DNA of 63,611 nucleotides from Lachnospiraceae bacterium. GTDB lineage: Bacteria; Bacillota; Clostridia; Lachnospirales; Lachnospiraceae. The stretch is from assembly GCA_017484135.1 (NCBI GenBank), contig JAFUTQ010000046.1, forward strand, positions 1 through 63,611, read 5' to 3'. A program made the position numbers and the translations under genes. The notes beneath the pieces were generated by a model. The model ran no database searches. It was given only the letters and a program-made list of their open reading frames with translations, and had not been told where the DNA came from. Shown in pieces: positions 16,666 to 26,119 of the stretch. Numbering within the stretch: the first letter of the stretch is position 1; every line of letters begins with the position of its first letter.

Positions 16666-17599
16666 GCTTTGTAACCTCCCTGATCTCGCCAAAGGCCCTT
16701 GGTATTGTGATTTTTTCAATAATGGGAACCAGCAGATTGCTCAGGATAATTGCGAAGGACACCCCTTCCGCATTGGCTCCGAATACGCGAAACAGCCCGG
16801 TCAAAACACCCAGACAGATTCCGTAGATGATCTGTCCTCCCGGTGTGATGGGCGATGTCACATAGTCCGTTGCCATGAAAAAGGCTCCCAGCATCAATCC
16901 GCCGCCGCACAGCTCTGCCACCAGATACTGCATATCCAGTCCATGCCCTCCGAAAATCAGCATAAACAGGGAAAATGTCACGAGATACGTCCCCGGAATC
17001 CGCAGCGTAATGACTCCCAGAAGAATCAAAATAATCGCTCCCAGCAAAATGCACAGGACAGAGGTCTCACCGATGGTTCCGCCGATTCTTCCGATCAGCA
17101 TATCCATCGTATTCACGCTCTCTCCTGCCCGAATCGCGGCAAGGGGCGTCGCCCCGGAATAGGAATCAATCGCAAAATTTGTCATATCCGCCGCAAAGGC
17201 AATCAGCAGAAAGCAGCGCGCCCCCAATGCCGGATTCATGAAATTCTGCCCCAGACCTCCAAACAGCATTTTTACCACAATAATGGCAAAGACTCCGCCG
17301 ATCAGCGCCTCCCACCACGGCAGTGTGGCGGGCAGATTCAGTGCCAAAAGCAGTCCTGTCACCACCGCACTGAGATCCTTGATCGTATTTTTCTTGTGCG
17401 TAATCCGGTTGTACACCCACTCCGAACAGACACAGGATGCAATCGTAACCAGAATCAAAACCAATGCCCGATAGCCGAAATTCACGATTCCAAAAATTGT
17501 GGCCGGCAGCAGCGCAATCAGAACATACAGCATAATTCTGCCCGTTGTATCCTTGGAACGTACATGCGGGGACGATGATACATGGTATAACTCACTCAC
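16658..17599 (-). CDS. rnfD: Rnf complex membrane subunit RnfD
   Basis: A 313-residue membrane protein, homologous to NqrB, with about nine to ten membrane segments. SYSGATPLAAI near the middle is the covalent FMN attachment site on threonine. Start codon is GTG, read from AGAGGTGG seven to eight bases upstream; the N-terminus HVSSSPHVRSKDTT is typical. It follows rnfC by about 49 bases. It works with RnfG and RnfE/A in ion translocation. Confidence 0.95.
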   Translation of the reverse strand: MSELYHVSSSPHVRSKDTTGRIMLYVLIALLPATIFGIVNFGYRALVLILVTIASCVCSEWVYNRITHKKNTIKDLSAVVTGLLLALNLPATLPWWEALIGGVFAIIVVKMLFGGLGQNFMNPALGARCFLLIAFAADMTNFAIDSYSGATPLAAIRAGESVNTMDMLIGRIGGTIGETSVLCILLGAIILILLGVITLRIPGTYLVTFSLFMLIFGGHGLDMQYLVAELCGGGLMLGAFFMATDYVTSPITPGGQIIYGICLGVLTGLFRVFGANAEGVSFAIILSNLLVPIIEKITIPRAFGEIREVTKHE

Positions 17600-17648
17600 A
17601 GTGTTTCCACCTCTCTTTTCTCAATCTCTGTTTTTATTTCTTCTCGTT

Positions 17649-18977
17649 CTATTTTTTCGCTCTTTTTGCAGCGAGCACCTGCTTTTTCATCGCCCGGATA
17701 TTCTGCGCCAGTGGTCTTTTCGCCGGACAGATGAAGCTGCAGCTTCCGCATTCCACACATTCCAGACCATTCCATTTTTCAAAGCTTGCCGTATCCTGTC
17801 TCGCCGCAAAGCTTGATAGTCTGGCGGGCACGATCTGCTCCGGACACGCTTCCACGCATCTGCCGCAATTGATACACGCGGTTGCCTGAAGCTCTGCTCC
17901 TGCCACCTCATCCTTGGTCAGACAAAGCAACGCCGATGTGGTCTTTGTCGTCGGCACATCCAGAGAAAACATGGCAAAGCCCATCATAGGCCCTCCGGCA
18001 ATCAGCTTTTCCGGCTGTGTCTGAAACCCTCCGGCTGCATCCAAAAGCTCCTGAAAGCTTGTGCCGATGGAAAAATAAAAGTTTCGCGGATCTGCCACCG
18101 CATCCCCGGTTACCGTAAACACGCGGTTCATGACGGGTCTTCCCAGCTTAACCGCATTGTACACCGCGATGATGGTCTCCACATTGTCCACAATACAGCC
18201 TGCGTCCGCCGGAAGCATTTTGGAATTGATCGCACGCTTTGTCACCGCGTAGATCAGCTGCCGCTCTCCGCCCTGCGGGTATTTGGTCATAAGTTCTGCC
18301 ACTTCCATGCGCGGCTCATCCTTCGTCAACTCCCGCAGCTTTGCGATGCACTCCGGTTTATTTGCCTCGATGCCAAACACTGCCTGCGCGTTTTCAAAGA
18401 GCTGCAGGATGATGCGCATCCCCTCCACTAATTTATCCGTATTCTCCAGCATTTCCCGGTAATCTGAGGTAAGATACGGCTCGCATTCCGCGCAGTTTGC
18501 GATGATATAGTCGATCTTTTCCGGCTGTTTCGGAGACAGCTTTACATGGGTGGGAAAACCTGCACCGCCCATTCCGACAACCCCGGCCTCTTTGATCCGG
18601 TTTATGATCTCGTCCCGGGTCAGTGCCGTAACATCCGCCACCTCTTCGTACTCCACCTCGGTAAACGCTCCGTCATTTTCTATGACAATCGACTGCACCA
18701 TATCCCCGGTTGCGGTTCTTCTGGGTTCCATGCTCTTGACCTTGCCCGAAACAGAGGAATAAATCGGAGACGATACAAATCCCCCGGCTTCTGCAATTTT
18801 CTGTCCCTTTAACACCGCATCTCCCACCGAAACAACCGGAACTGCCGGTGCTCCGATATGCTGCGACAAAGGATACACCATGTCCCCCCTTGGCAGGAGC
18901 TCTGTGGTGGGCTTATCCTTGGATAAATCCTTCCCTTCCTCCGGATGGACACCACCTTTAAATGTCAAAAACGCCAT
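17649..18977 (-). CDS. rnfC: Rnf complex NADH-binding subunit RnfC
   Basis: Peripheral subunit that binds NAD(H) and FMN and passes electrons through two 4Fe-4S clusters. Its 442 residues show the N-terminal RnfC domain (TFKGGVHPEEGKDLSKDKPT), a glycine-rich GMGGAGFPTHVKL nucleotide-binding loop, AECEPYLTSDYREM, and C-terminal clusters CINCGRCVEACP and CVECGSCSFICPAKRPL. It is the first gene of rnfCDGEAB. A probable promoter lies about 55 bases upstream of its start. Confidence 0.96.
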   Translation of the reverse strand: MAFLTFKGGVHPEEGKDLSKDKPTTELLPRGDMVYPLSQHIGAPAVPVVSVGDAVLKGQKIAEAGGFVSSPIYSSVSGKVKSMEPRRTATGDMVQSIVIENDGAFTEVEYEEVADVTALTRDEIINRIKEAGVVGMGGAGFPTHVKLSPKQPEKIDYIIANCAECEPYLTSDYREMLENTDKLVEGMRIILQLFENAQAVFGIEANKPECIAKLRELTKDEPRMEVAELMTKYPQGGERQLIYAVTKRAINSKMLPADAGCIVDNVETIIAVYNAVKLGRPVMNRVFTVTGDAVADPRNFYFSIGTSFQELLDAAGGFQTQPEKLIAGGPMMGFAMFSLDVPTTKTTSALLCLTKDEVAGAELQATACINCGRCVEACPEQIVPARLSSFAARQDTASFEKWNGLECVECGSCSFICPAKRPLAQNIRAMKKQVLAAKRAKK

Positions 18978-19028
18978 CTTAATGTGCCTCGCTTCCTTCT
19001 TGTTTTTGCTGTTACACGTTTATTACCA

Positions 19029-19034
19029 ATTATA
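19029..19034 (-). promoter_or_regulatory. Probable -10 element of the rnf operon
   Basis: A perfect TATAAT on the minus strand about 50 bases upstream of rnfC. The -35 region (CTTTCT or TTTCTT, 16-17 bases upstream) is weak, so promoter strength is uncertain. Confidence 0.5.
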
Positions 19035-19047
19035 ACACAACCATTTC

Positions 19048-20154
19048 TTAAAGAAAGTTTTTTTCAATAAGTTTTTTTAAAATATGCTTCGCATAAGCTT
19101 GCAGTAATTCCTCGGACTGAAGAAAATCCGTGGTGAGCTCAAAGTGGCTGACTTTTTCTTTATATTCTTTCCGGAAGGACGGTGTAATCAGGTCTTCAAA
19201 CTGCGGCACAAATACCCCCTCATGTCTGGTATAGCAGGTAGCAGCCTTCGCCGCAATGCGATATTCCTTGTCCACGTAAGAAGACACACTCTTGTGAATC
19301 GCCCGGTCTTCCTCAGGCAGATAATCATAATCCTTATAATTCGGGAAAAAATATTTTAATTCTCCGGTAAACAGGCGTATGGCGATACGGCACACCTTTT
19401 CATGTGCGGTGAGATAAATGCCGTTCTGGTTGTAGGAAAATCTTTGAGGAAGCAAGAACTCCGGCTCTAATTCCAAAATCAATTCCGTCTCCAGGGTATT
19501 GCGATAGGAGGTAAGCTCATTGACTGCGGGGGTAACGGAGAGAAAGCGCCCGTGGAACAGATGTACATAGGACAGGATAGGCAGCAGATCAATCATGCCC
19601 AGCACGTCCTCGAAATTGTGAAGCAGCAGTAAGTCCAGCAGATCCTCCTGTGGTTTTTGCACATAGGAGTGATATACATTGATCAGCTCACCTCCGGAGT
19701 AGGTGTCCGCTCTTTCAATTTTCAGAAAAGCTTCAATGGTCTTTTGCTTGTAATTGGGAAGGCTTAATATATGCCTGATCTGCCGGACAGATTTGAAAAT
19801 ATCCACATAGGTATAGTCGGAAAAATGCTCCTTTAGCTCGTAGGTGTCACATTTTGCTTTCAGATACGGGATATCAAAACCGATCCCGTTGAAGGTAATG
19901 ATGGTGTCATACGGCCGGAGCAGCTCCAAAAAAGCATTCAAAATGAGTTTTTCTTCCTTCTTATGCTCTGCAAAAAACTGATCAATACAAAGATAGCTGC
20001 CTGCCCGCCTGGCACAGCCGATCAGGTACAGGCTGGTATGCGCCGGTGAAAACCCGGTGGTTTCAATATCAAAAAAAATACTGTCTTCGGTAAACAGCTC
20101 GTTTGTCAATTCATCCGCTGCAGTATAGGGAAGCTCCTTGTGAATGGTTTTCAT
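19048..20154 (-). CDS. RNase H-like (YprB-type) 3'-5' exonuclease-fold protein
   Basis: A 368-residue protein of the RNase_H_2/YprB family. The DEDD-type core is visible: FFDIETTGFSPAHTSLYLIGC carries the D-x-E of motif I, TFNGIGFDIPYLKAK carries motif II, and HNFEDVLGMIDLLP carries the later aspartate. The start is the ATG preceded by AAGGAGAT nine bases upstream. The C-terminal half is helical and less conserved, and the TPR-like region of longer YprB proteins is not evident. It probably degrades or processes nucleic acid; the substrate is unknown. It follows a terminator after cheR, so it is a separate unit. Confidence 0.82.
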   Translation of the reverse strand: MKTIHKELPYTAADELTNELFTEDSIFFDIETTGFSPAHTSLYLIGCARRAGSYLCIDQFFAEHKKEEKLILNAFLELLRPYDTIITFNGIGFDIPYLKAKCDTYELKEHFSDYTYVDIFKSVRQIRHILSLPNYKQKTIEAFLKIERADTYSGGELINVYHSYVQKPQEDLLDLLLLHNFEDVLGMIDLLPILSYVHLFHGRFLSVTPAVNELTSYRNTLETELILELEPEFLLPQRFSYNQNGIYLTAHEKVCRIAIRLFTGELKYFFPNYKDYDYLPEEDRAIHKSVSSYVDKEYRIAAKAATCYTRHEGVFVPQFEDLITPSFRKEYKEKVSHFELTTDFLQSEELLQAYAKHILKKLIEKNFL

Positions 20155-20192
20155 TTGTGTGTTATCTCCTTTTGGATTCTTTGCTTTTACAA

Positions 20193-20250
20193 AAACAAAG
20201 ACTTCTATCCACTTACCCATGGGCAAAGCAAAATAGAAGTCTTTTTTGTT
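20193..20250 (-). terminator. Terminator after cheR
   Basis: Long stem with AAAGACTTCTAT paired to ATAGAAGTCTTT around an AT-rich loop containing a small CCCATGGG palindrome. A T-rich tract (TTTGTTTTTG) follows on the minus strand. Confidence 0.7.
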
Positions 20251-20251
20251 T

Positions 20252-21034
20252 TTATTTCACACCCTTCTGGAAAAAGAAGGACTGGTTTCTCCGAAATCCC
20301 AATTCCTTGTGATGCATGATCTGCTCGGTACTGCCGATAAAGAGCGTTCCGTCTTCCACAAGAGAATCACAGAACTTTTTATAAATCTCATCCTTCGCCT
20401 CATCGGTAAAATAAATCACGACATTCCTGCAGACAATCAGATGGCAATCCTTCGGATAGGGATCCTTGAGAAGATTGTGCTGCTTAAACTCCACTCTGCG
20501 CTTGATCTGATCATCAATCTTATAAGAGGAGCCTACCCTGGAAAAATACTTTTTCTTGAAATCCTCCGGCACCGAAGCAACACTCTTTTCATCGTAAAGT
20601 CCGACCTGTGCCTTTTCCAGCACCTGTTTATCAATGTCGGTGGCAATGATCTTAATCTGATTCAGCGGCAGATGTCTGGAAAGCGCCATGACCAGAGAAT
20701 ACGGTTCATCTCCGGTAGAGCAGGCCGCACTCCAGATCTTTAAGTTTTTTCCGAACTGCTCAATCAGCATCGGAAATACCTTCTCGTCCAGAAATTTCCA
20801 CTGATCCGGATTGCGGTAAAATTCCGACACGTTGATGGTCAAAAAGTTCACAAACTGGTCAAATTTTTCGGTGTCCGATTTCAGAAGAGCAATGTATTCA
20901 TCATACGATTTTGCCCGGTTTTTCACAACCAGACTGTCAATCCTGCGCCGCATCTGCTTTTCTTTATACGCATTCAGATCAATCGTGGTCAGCTTAAAAA
21001 CATCCTTCTTAAACTTCTCATACCCTTCAAACAT
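20252..21034 (-). CDS. cheR: CheR-type SAM-dependent protein-glutamate methyltransferase
   Basis: Methylates glutamate residues of chemotaxis receptors. Its 260 residues comprise an N-terminal helical domain (to about 75) and a SAM-binding Rossmann domain (WSAACSTGDEPYSLVMAL, IATDIDKQVLEKA, LIVCRNVVIYF, EDGTLFIGSTEQI). Start is the ATG preceded by AGGAGG. It stands 20 bases after the S1 gene and without other che genes, so the remaining chemotaxis genes must be elsewhere. The PilZ gene at 26.1 kb is also motility-compatible. Confidence 0.92.
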   Translation of the reverse strand: MFEGYEKFKKDVFKLTTIDLNAYKEKQMRRRIDSLVVKNRAKSYDEYIALLKSDTEKFDQFVNFLTINVSEFYRNPDQWKFLDEKVFPMLIEQFGKNLKIWSAACSTGDEPYSLVMALSRHLPLNQIKIIATDIDKQVLEKAQVGLYDEKSVASVPEDFKKKYFSRVGSSYKIDDQIKRRVEFKQHNLLKDPYPKDCHLIVCRNVVIYFTDEAKDEIYKKFCDSLVEDGTLFIGSTEQIMHHKELGFRRNQSFFFQKGVK

Positions 21035-21053
21035 CTCGATACAGCCTCCTGCC

Positions 21054-22187
21054 TTATTCGTTAGAGTCTTCTTCGGCTTCAGTAACAGCTTCCTTGGCTG
21101 TTTCTTCTGCAACTACATCCGCGGTTGTCTCCTCTTCCGGAAGCAGCGCCTTGATACTGAGGCTGATCTTCTTCTCATCCTCATTGCAGTCAACAACCTT
21201 CGCCTCAATCTGCTGTCCGACACTCAACACATCGGATGGCTTCTCGATATGCTCTCTTGCAATCTGGGATACATGCAGCAGTGCATCTACACCCGGTGCA
21301 AGCTCAATAAAGGCACCAAAATCCGTCATCCTTGCAACCGTACCGGTTACCGTGCTGCCGATCGGGAATTTCTCGGCTACTGCATTCCACGGATTCTGAT
21401 CCGGGAACTTCATGCTGAGTGCAATTTTGGTTCCGTTGATATCCTTGATAAAAACTCTGGCCATATCGCCAACCTTAAATACCTTCTTGGGATTCTCCAC
21501 ACGTCCCCATGACATCTCGGAAATATGAAGCAGACCGTCTGCCCCGCCAAGGTCAATAAACGCACCGAAATCTGTCACATTCTTGACGATTCCTTCCATA
21601 ATATCTCCAACTTGGATTCTGGAAAGCAATTCCTTCTGCATTTCTTCTCTTTCAGCAACCAAAAGCTGCTTTCTGTCGCCAATGACTCTCCGCTTTCTGG
21701 GATTGAATTCGGTAATTACGAACGAGATTTCCTGTCCTGCATACTTATTCAAATCTTTCTCATAGGTATCAGATACCAGACTGGCCGGAATGAATACTCT
21801 TGCCTCTTCCACTGCCACACTCAATCCTCCGGACAGAACCTGAACTACTTTTGCGGTAAGAACCTCTTTGTTTTCAAAAGCCTCCTCCAGCCGCTTATTT
21901 CCTCTCTCTGCTGCAAGGCGTTTGTAGGTCAGCTGAACCTGACCGTCCCCGTCATTTACCTTCAGCACCTTTGCCTCCAAGGTATCTCCGACGTTGACAA
22001 GTGTGGTCAAATCTGTATTTGCTTCATTCGTATATTCATTGCGAGTGATGATACCGTCCGCTTTATATCCGATATTCAGGATAATCTCATCCGGCTTCAC
22101 ATCGATAACGACGCCTTCCACTACCTCTCCGTTACTTATTGTTTTTACTGAATCCTCCAGCATTTGTTCAAAACTCATTTCTGACAT
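21054..22187 (-). CDS. rpsA: 30S ribosomal protein S1-like protein with four S1 domains
   Basis: RNA-binding protein with four S1/OB repeats (about 15-85, 100-170, 190-260, 275-345). Motifs include VKNVTDFGAFIDLGGADGLLHISEMSWG and MTDFGAFIELAPGVDALLHVSQIA, followed by an acidic tail EETTADVVAEE... of about 35 residues. At 377 residues it is the short Firmicute form. The chosen ATG has GAGGAGG eight bases upstream and lies inside the 3' end of ispH (20-base overlap). In several Clostridia these two proteins are fused; here they are separate but coupled. It likely binds mRNA for translation. Confidence 0.93.
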   Translation of the reverse strand: MSEMSFEQMLEDSVKTISNGEVVEGVVIDVKPDEIILNIGYKADGIITRNEYTNEANTDLTTLVNVGDTLEAKVLKVNDGDGQVQLTYKRLAAERGNKRLEEAFENKEVLTAKVVQVLSGGLSVAVEEARVFIPASLVSDTYEKDLNKYAGQEISFVITEFNPRKRRVIGDRKQLLVAEREEMQKELLSRIQVGDIMEGIVKNVTDFGAFIDLGGADGLLHISEMSWGRVENPKKVFKVGDMARVFIKDINGTKIALSMKFPDQNPWNAVAEKFPIGSTVTGTVARMTDFGAFIELAPGVDALLHVSQIAREHIEKPSDVLSVGQQIEAKVVDCNEDEKKISLSIKALLPEEETTADVVAEETAKEAVTEAEEDSNE

Positions 22188-23025
22188 AATTTTGAACCTC
22201 CTCAATGATATTATTTGGGGTAGAAGCACCTGCGGTAATACCTACGTGATCAATGGCCTCCAATTTTTGTAAATCCAAATCAGCTATCGTTTGTATATAG
22301 TAAGTATTTTCACATTCTTCCTTGCATATTTCAAATAACTTCTGTGTATTGGAACTGGTGCGTCCGCCGATCACGATCATGGCATCTGCTTCCCTTGCCA
22401 ATGCCCGTGATTGTGTCTGCCGCTCCTCAGTTGCATTACAGATCGTATTCAAAACAACTATATCATACCCTTTTTTTTGAATAATTTCAACTAAATCTTG
22501 AAATTTCTTGTAGTTAAATGTCGTTTGCGACAAAACACACAGCTTTTCATCCCTGGAAACTTTCAGATTTTCAGCGTCCTCACGGCTGCTTAGCACCGTA
22601 ATCTGCTCCGGGCTGCCCCATCCGCAGATCCCTTCTACCTCCGGATGGGCAGGATTTCCAATCACGACCACATGATACCCTTTTTCACAGTAATCCCGGA
22701 CATATTGATGAATTTTCAAAACGAAGGGGCAGGTGGCATCCACCACATCAAAGCCTGCCTCCTCCAGCATACGATAGGTATTCCGATCTACTCCGTGGGA
22801 ACGGATGATGACCGTTCCGCAGGGAAGCTCGTCGACCCGATCTGTCGATTCCATGATGCACACACCCTTTTTTTCAAAATCCGCAATTACCTGCTCATTA
22901 TGTATAATCGGTCCAAAGGTGTATATGGGCTGTTTCTTTTTCTCAAGCTGCTCATTGACGGTATCTACCGCACGCTTTACTCCGAAACAAAAGCCTGCCG
23001 AATCCGCTACTGTAATCTTTTTCAT
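22168..23025 (-). CDS. ispH: 4-hydroxy-3-methylbut-2-enyl diphosphate reductase IspH
   Basis: Last step of the MEP isoprenoid pathway, an iron-sulfur enzyme making IPP and DMAPP. The three cluster cysteines are in AGFCFGVKRAV, DATCPFV and NTICNATEERQ. Other signatures are GPIIHNEQV, SHGV, GNPAHPEVEGI and ITAGASTPNNIIEEV. At 285 residues it is full size. It overlaps cmk upstream (ATGA) and rpsA downstream, so the three form one operon. Confidence 0.96.
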   Translation of the reverse strand: MKKITVADSAGFCFGVKRAVDTVNEQLEKKKQPIYTFGPIIHNEQVIADFEKKGVCIMESTDRVDELPCGTVIIRSHGVDRNTYRMLEEAGFDVVDATCPFVLKIHQYVRDYCEKGYHVVVIGNPAHPEVEGICGWGSPEQITVLSSREDAENLKVSRDEKLCVLSQTTFNYKKFQDLVEIIQKKGYDIVVLNTICNATEERQTQSRALAREADAMIVIGGRTSSNTQKLFEICKEECENTYYIQTIADLDLQKLEAIDHVGITAGASTPNNIIEEVQNYVRNEF

Positions 23026-23693
23026 TTCTGTATTTTTTCCTCATATATATTGCGGATAACGGACACCACCTCTTCAATGGTCAGATCGGAGGTGTCAACC
23101 GTCACTGCATCCTCCGCCTGTCTCAGCGGCGATACCGGACGATTCATGTCACGCGCATCCCGCTCCCGGATATCCCTTGCGATCTTGGCAAGCTCACAGC
23201 TTTGCCCTTTGGCTGTAAGCTCCTCATATCTGCGTTTCGCTCTTGTCTCTACACTGGCAGTCAGATAGATCTTGATCTGCGCATTCGGAAGGACACAGGT
23301 GCCGATATCCCTTCCGTCCATAATCACATCGGTATCCTCTGCCAGTTTCTGCTGCAGTACAACAAGTTTTTCTCTTACCTTCGGGTACACGCTGATGGCA
23401 GAAGCCATATTTCCAACCTGTTCCGTGCGAAGCTTTCCGGTAACATTCTCTCCATTTAACAGCACCTGCTGTTCTCCCTTTTCATAGACAATCGTCACCG
23501 CGACATTCCCGCAGGCACTGCTGATGGCTGCCTCATCTTCCGCCGCGATCCCTGCCTCAAAGAAATACAATGCCATGGTGCGATACATTGCACCGGTATC
23601 TACATAAATAAAGGAAAGCTCCTTTGCCAGTATTCTGGCAATGGTACTTTTTCCGGCACCTGCCGGCCCGTCGATTGCGATATTGATACTCAT
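23022..23693 (-). CDS. cmk: Cytidylate kinase
   Basis: Phosphorylates CMP and dCMP. Its 223 residues show a Walker A motif GPAGAGKSTIARILA (about 9-22), DTGAMYRTMALY, MDGRDIGTCVLPNA, RAKRRYEEL and RDARDMNRPVSPL (LID). AGGAGG lies about 12 bases before the ATG. Just upstream is an AT-rich stretch with a twice-repeated TACAACATTATAA and then structured repeat copy B. Confidence 0.95.
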   Translation of the reverse strand: MSINIAIDGPAGAGKSTIARILAKELSFIYVDTGAMYRTMALYFFEAGIAAEDEAAISSACGNVAVTIVYEKGEQQVLLNGENVTGKLRTEQVGNMASAISVYPKVREKLVVLQQKLAEDTDVIMDGRDIGTCVLPNAQIKIYLTASVETRAKRRYEELTAKGQSCELAKIARDIRERDARDMNRPVSPLRQAEDAVTVDTSDLTIEEVVSVIRNIYEEKIQK

Positions 23694-23753
23694 GTTATCA
23701 GGCTTCCTCCTATTCAGATGTTATAATGTTGTAATATTATAATGTTGTACTGT

Positions 23754-23903
23754 CAGAATTTGAGGGGAAAAAGGTTCACATCGTGAAACGATGTGAACAC
23801 TTTGCACAAGAGCCCTTGCAGGAAAGCCAGCTTTCCTGCAAGGGTTTTGTGCAAAGAGTCTATGCCGACTACGTCGGCATGACCTTTTTCCTCTCAAATT
23901 CTG
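23754..23903. repeat. Cloverleaf-like structured repeat, copy B (inverted orientation)
   Basis: Same plan as copies A and C but on the opposite strand. The outer stem pairs 23754-23774 with 23883-23903 (about 20 bp, one G-U). GTTCACATCG/CGATGTGAAC (about 23774-23798) is the arm with a 5-base loop. The middle arm (23800-23856) has base CTTTGCACA, apex GGAAAGC/GCTTTCC and a different GC-rich mid-section. ATGCCGAC/GTCGGCAT (23862-23880) has a 3-base loop. It lies between the HI0933-type gene and cmk. Confidence 0.88.
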
Positions 23904-23934
23904 TCCCTCAAAGCATGCTATCATGAGCCTATGG

Positions 23935-25164
23935 CTATGATATAACGCTTCCTGCCAGATGCCCTGTAGACCAGGCGATCTGCAGATTAAAGCCGCCTGT
24001 CAACGCGTCCACGTCAAGCACCTCTCCGGCAAAATACAGTCCCTTGACCAGCTTTGATTCCATCGTGGACGGATCAATCTGCCGCACATCCACTCCACCC
24101 TTCGTGATAATCGCCTCCGCGTAGTCCCGCAGCCCGGTCAGTGTCACCGGGAACGCTTTGGTCAACGCAAGGAGCCGATGGCGTTCCTCCCTCGTCACGG
24201 TATTGACCTTTCTCTCACCGGAAATCCCGCACAGCTCAACCATGACGGGTATCATTCCCGATGGAAAAAGTTTTTTCAGACAATTGGCAAATTGCCGGTT
24301 TGCTCCCTCTTCAAAATCGCGGAGAATCCGTCGTTCCAGCTGTTCCTCCGTTAAAGCGGGTTTCAAATCGATTGTCAGAGAAAGGGGCGCTTTTCCGATT
24401 TCTTTGTTGACAATACTGCTGGCAGAAAGCATCAAGGGACCGCTGACGCCAAAATGTGTAAAAAGCAGCTCCCCGAAATCCTGAAACAAAATCTTTTTGC
24501 CATTCCGTATCGTCGCCTGTACATTTTTCAGAGCAAGCCCCTGCATTTGCTTTACGTACGGCTCCTGCGTTTCAAAGGGAACCAGCGACGGACTGCAGTC
24601 TGTGACCCGATGCCCTGTTTCTGACGCAAACCGATAGCCGTCCCCCGTAGAGCCCGTACTCGGATAGGACAGTCCTCCGGTCGCCACAATCACCGCATCC
24701 CCGTCAAGCTTTGTGCCGTCGGACAGACAGATGCCGCAGACAGCCCCATCCTCTACCAACAGCTTTTTTACCCGGGTGTGGAGTACAATTTGCACACCTG
24801 CCGCAAGAAGCGCCTCCCGCAGCGCACGAATCACATCCGATGCATGATCGGATACGGGAAACACCCGGTTTCCCCGCTCAGTTTTGACCTTTGTTCCGTG
24901 CTGCACGAAAAAATCCATCACCTGTCGATTGTCATACGCGTAGAACGCGCTGTACAGAAACTTCCGGTTTTGCACGACATTGGCAAGCAGGGTGTCGATA
25001 TCACAATCGTTGGTAAGGTTGCATCTGCCTTTCCCCGTGATATAAATTTTTTTCCCCAGCTTTTCATTTTTTTCAAGCAGCCGAACCTGATGCCCCGCTT
25101 CCGCCGCCGCAATGGCTGCCATGCATCCGGCAGCGCCTCCGCCGATCACAATTACCTTACTCAT
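23935..25164 (-). CDS. BaiN/HI0933-family NAD(P)/FAD-dependent oxidoreductase
   Basis: A flavoprotein of 409 residues. The N-terminal dinucleotide-binding motif IVIGGGAAGCMAAIAAAEAG comes first. LGKKIYITGKGRCNLTND is the hallmark of this family, and TGGLSYPSTGSTGDGYRFA and the C-terminal GLYFAGEVLDVDALTGGFNLQIAWSTG complete the FAD fold. Members include bile-acid BaiN and uncharacterised enzymes, so the substrate is not known. The ATG chosen (GGGAG upstream) overlaps the end of the RpiR-type regulator by 8 bases, suggesting co-transcription. Confidence 0.9.
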   Translation of the reverse strand: MSKVIVIGGGAAGCMAAIAAAEAGHQVRLLEKNEKLGKKIYITGKGRCNLTNDCDIDTLLANVVQNRKFLYSAFYAYDNRQVMDFFVQHGTKVKTERGNRVFPVSDHASDVIRALREALLAAGVQIVLHTRVKKLLVEDGAVCGICLSDGTKLDGDAVIVATGGLSYPSTGSTGDGYRFASETGHRVTDCSPSLVPFETQEPYVKQMQGLALKNVQATIRNGKKILFQDFGELLFTHFGVSGPLMLSASSIVNKEIGKAPLSLTIDLKPALTEEQLERRILRDFEEGANRQFANCLKKLFPSGMIPVMVELCGISGERKVNTVTREERHRLLALTKAFPVTLTGLRDYAEAIITKGGVDVRQIDPSTMESKLVKGLYFAGEVLDVDALTGGFNLQIAWSTGHLAGSVIS

Positions 25165-26086
25165 CTGTATCTCCCGTGCCGGCAAAATGCATCTTGATTT
25201 TATCGTCAATCAAATCAATCTCATCATTCTCATAAACCTGATACTCGCCCCATATTTCCTCCAGCGTCTCCAACGTTGCTGCCACCTCGCTCTGTTTTTT
25301 CATACACAATGCGACAATCAGCGCATTGATTACACTCAGCGGAGCTACCAGAGAATCAACAATGGACACCATATCGCTGCGGGCAATCAGATTGCAGGAG
25401 GAATACAGGTTCATGGGAGAATGCACACTGTCCGTCAGCGTAATTACCTTGGCGCTCCGGTTGTTTGCAAACTCCATGGCTTTGAGCGTGCGCATGGAAT
25501 ATCTCGGGAAACTGATTCCGATGATGACATCCTCCTCGCTGATCCGAACCATCTGCTCAAACAATTCACTGGAGCTGTTGGTCTGCAGCAGGGTGACATG
25601 CTCAAATAACAGATTAAAATAAAAGGCCATAAAAGCCGCTAATGGCGCACAGCTTCTGATTCCGACGATATAAATATGCTTCGCATGGAGGATGGTTTCC
25701 ACCGCCAGTTCAAAGGTCTGCTCATCCAGATGCTCACAGGTATCCTTGATCTTTTCCTGATCTGCCTGCAGCACGGATTCCAGAACCTTCGACTGACTGA
25801 TTCTGCCATAGGCCACCTCCATACGCTGTATGGAATTCAGCTTGTTTCGCACCATTTCCTCCAACGCTCTCTGGAACTCCGGATATCCCTTGTATCCCAG
25901 ATGCATCGCAAATCTCACAACGGTGGATTCGCTGACACCAACTACTTCCCCCAACCGGGCAGCCGTGAGGAAAACAGCTTTATCATAATTGTCTGTAATA
26001 TAGGCAGCCAAAAGCTTCTGCCCCTTGCTCAGACTGCCGTATATATCATTGATCCGACTGGTTAAATCGTTGGTATTTCCACTCAT
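25157..26086 (-). CDS. MurR/RpiR-family transcriptional regulator
   Basis: A 309-residue regulator with N-terminal HTH_6 (about 1-75: FLTAARLGEVVGVSESTVVRFAMHLGYKGYPEFQRAL) and C-terminal SIS sugar-phosphate-binding domain (about 125-250: IYIVGIRSCAPLAAFMAFYF, ISFPRYSMRTLKAMEFA, ITLTDSVHSPM). The start is the ATG after GGAAG; a GTG three codons earlier is possible. The regulated target and effector are unknown; the overlapping flavoprotein gene is the likely partner. Confidence 0.88.
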   Translation of the reverse strand: MSGNTNDLTSRINDIYGSLSKGQKLLAAYITDNYDKAVFLTAARLGEVVGVSESTVVRFAMHLGYKGYPEFQRALEEMVRNKLNSIQRMEVAYGRISQSKVLESVLQADQEKIKDTCEHLDEQTFELAVETILHAKHIYIVGIRSCAPLAAFMAFYFNLLFEHVTLLQTNSSSELFEQMVRISEEDVIIGISFPRYSMRTLKAMEFANNRSAKVITLTDSVHSPMNLYSSCNLIARSDMVSIVDSLVAPLSVINALIVALCMKKQSEVAATLETLEEIWGEYQVYENDEIDLIDDKIKMHFAGTGDTDE

Positions 26087-26119
26087 GCTCCGCACTTCCT
26101 GTTTCCTTGATCTGACAAT

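Noticed and set aside
16475-17578. Open frame of 367 codons on the plus strand
   Set aside because: Antisense to rnfD and rnfG; low-complexity Q/H/N/R composition typical of a shadow frame.
22168-22187. IspH-S1 fusion as in some clostridia
   Set aside because: Here ispH has its own stop and rpsA its own start with a good ribosome binding site, overlapping by 20 bases in different frames.
23721-23752. Clear sigma-A promoter for cmk
   Set aside because: The twice-repeated TACAACATTATAA offers -10-like TATAAT/TATAAC, but no convincing -35 at the right distance, so no promoter is listed.
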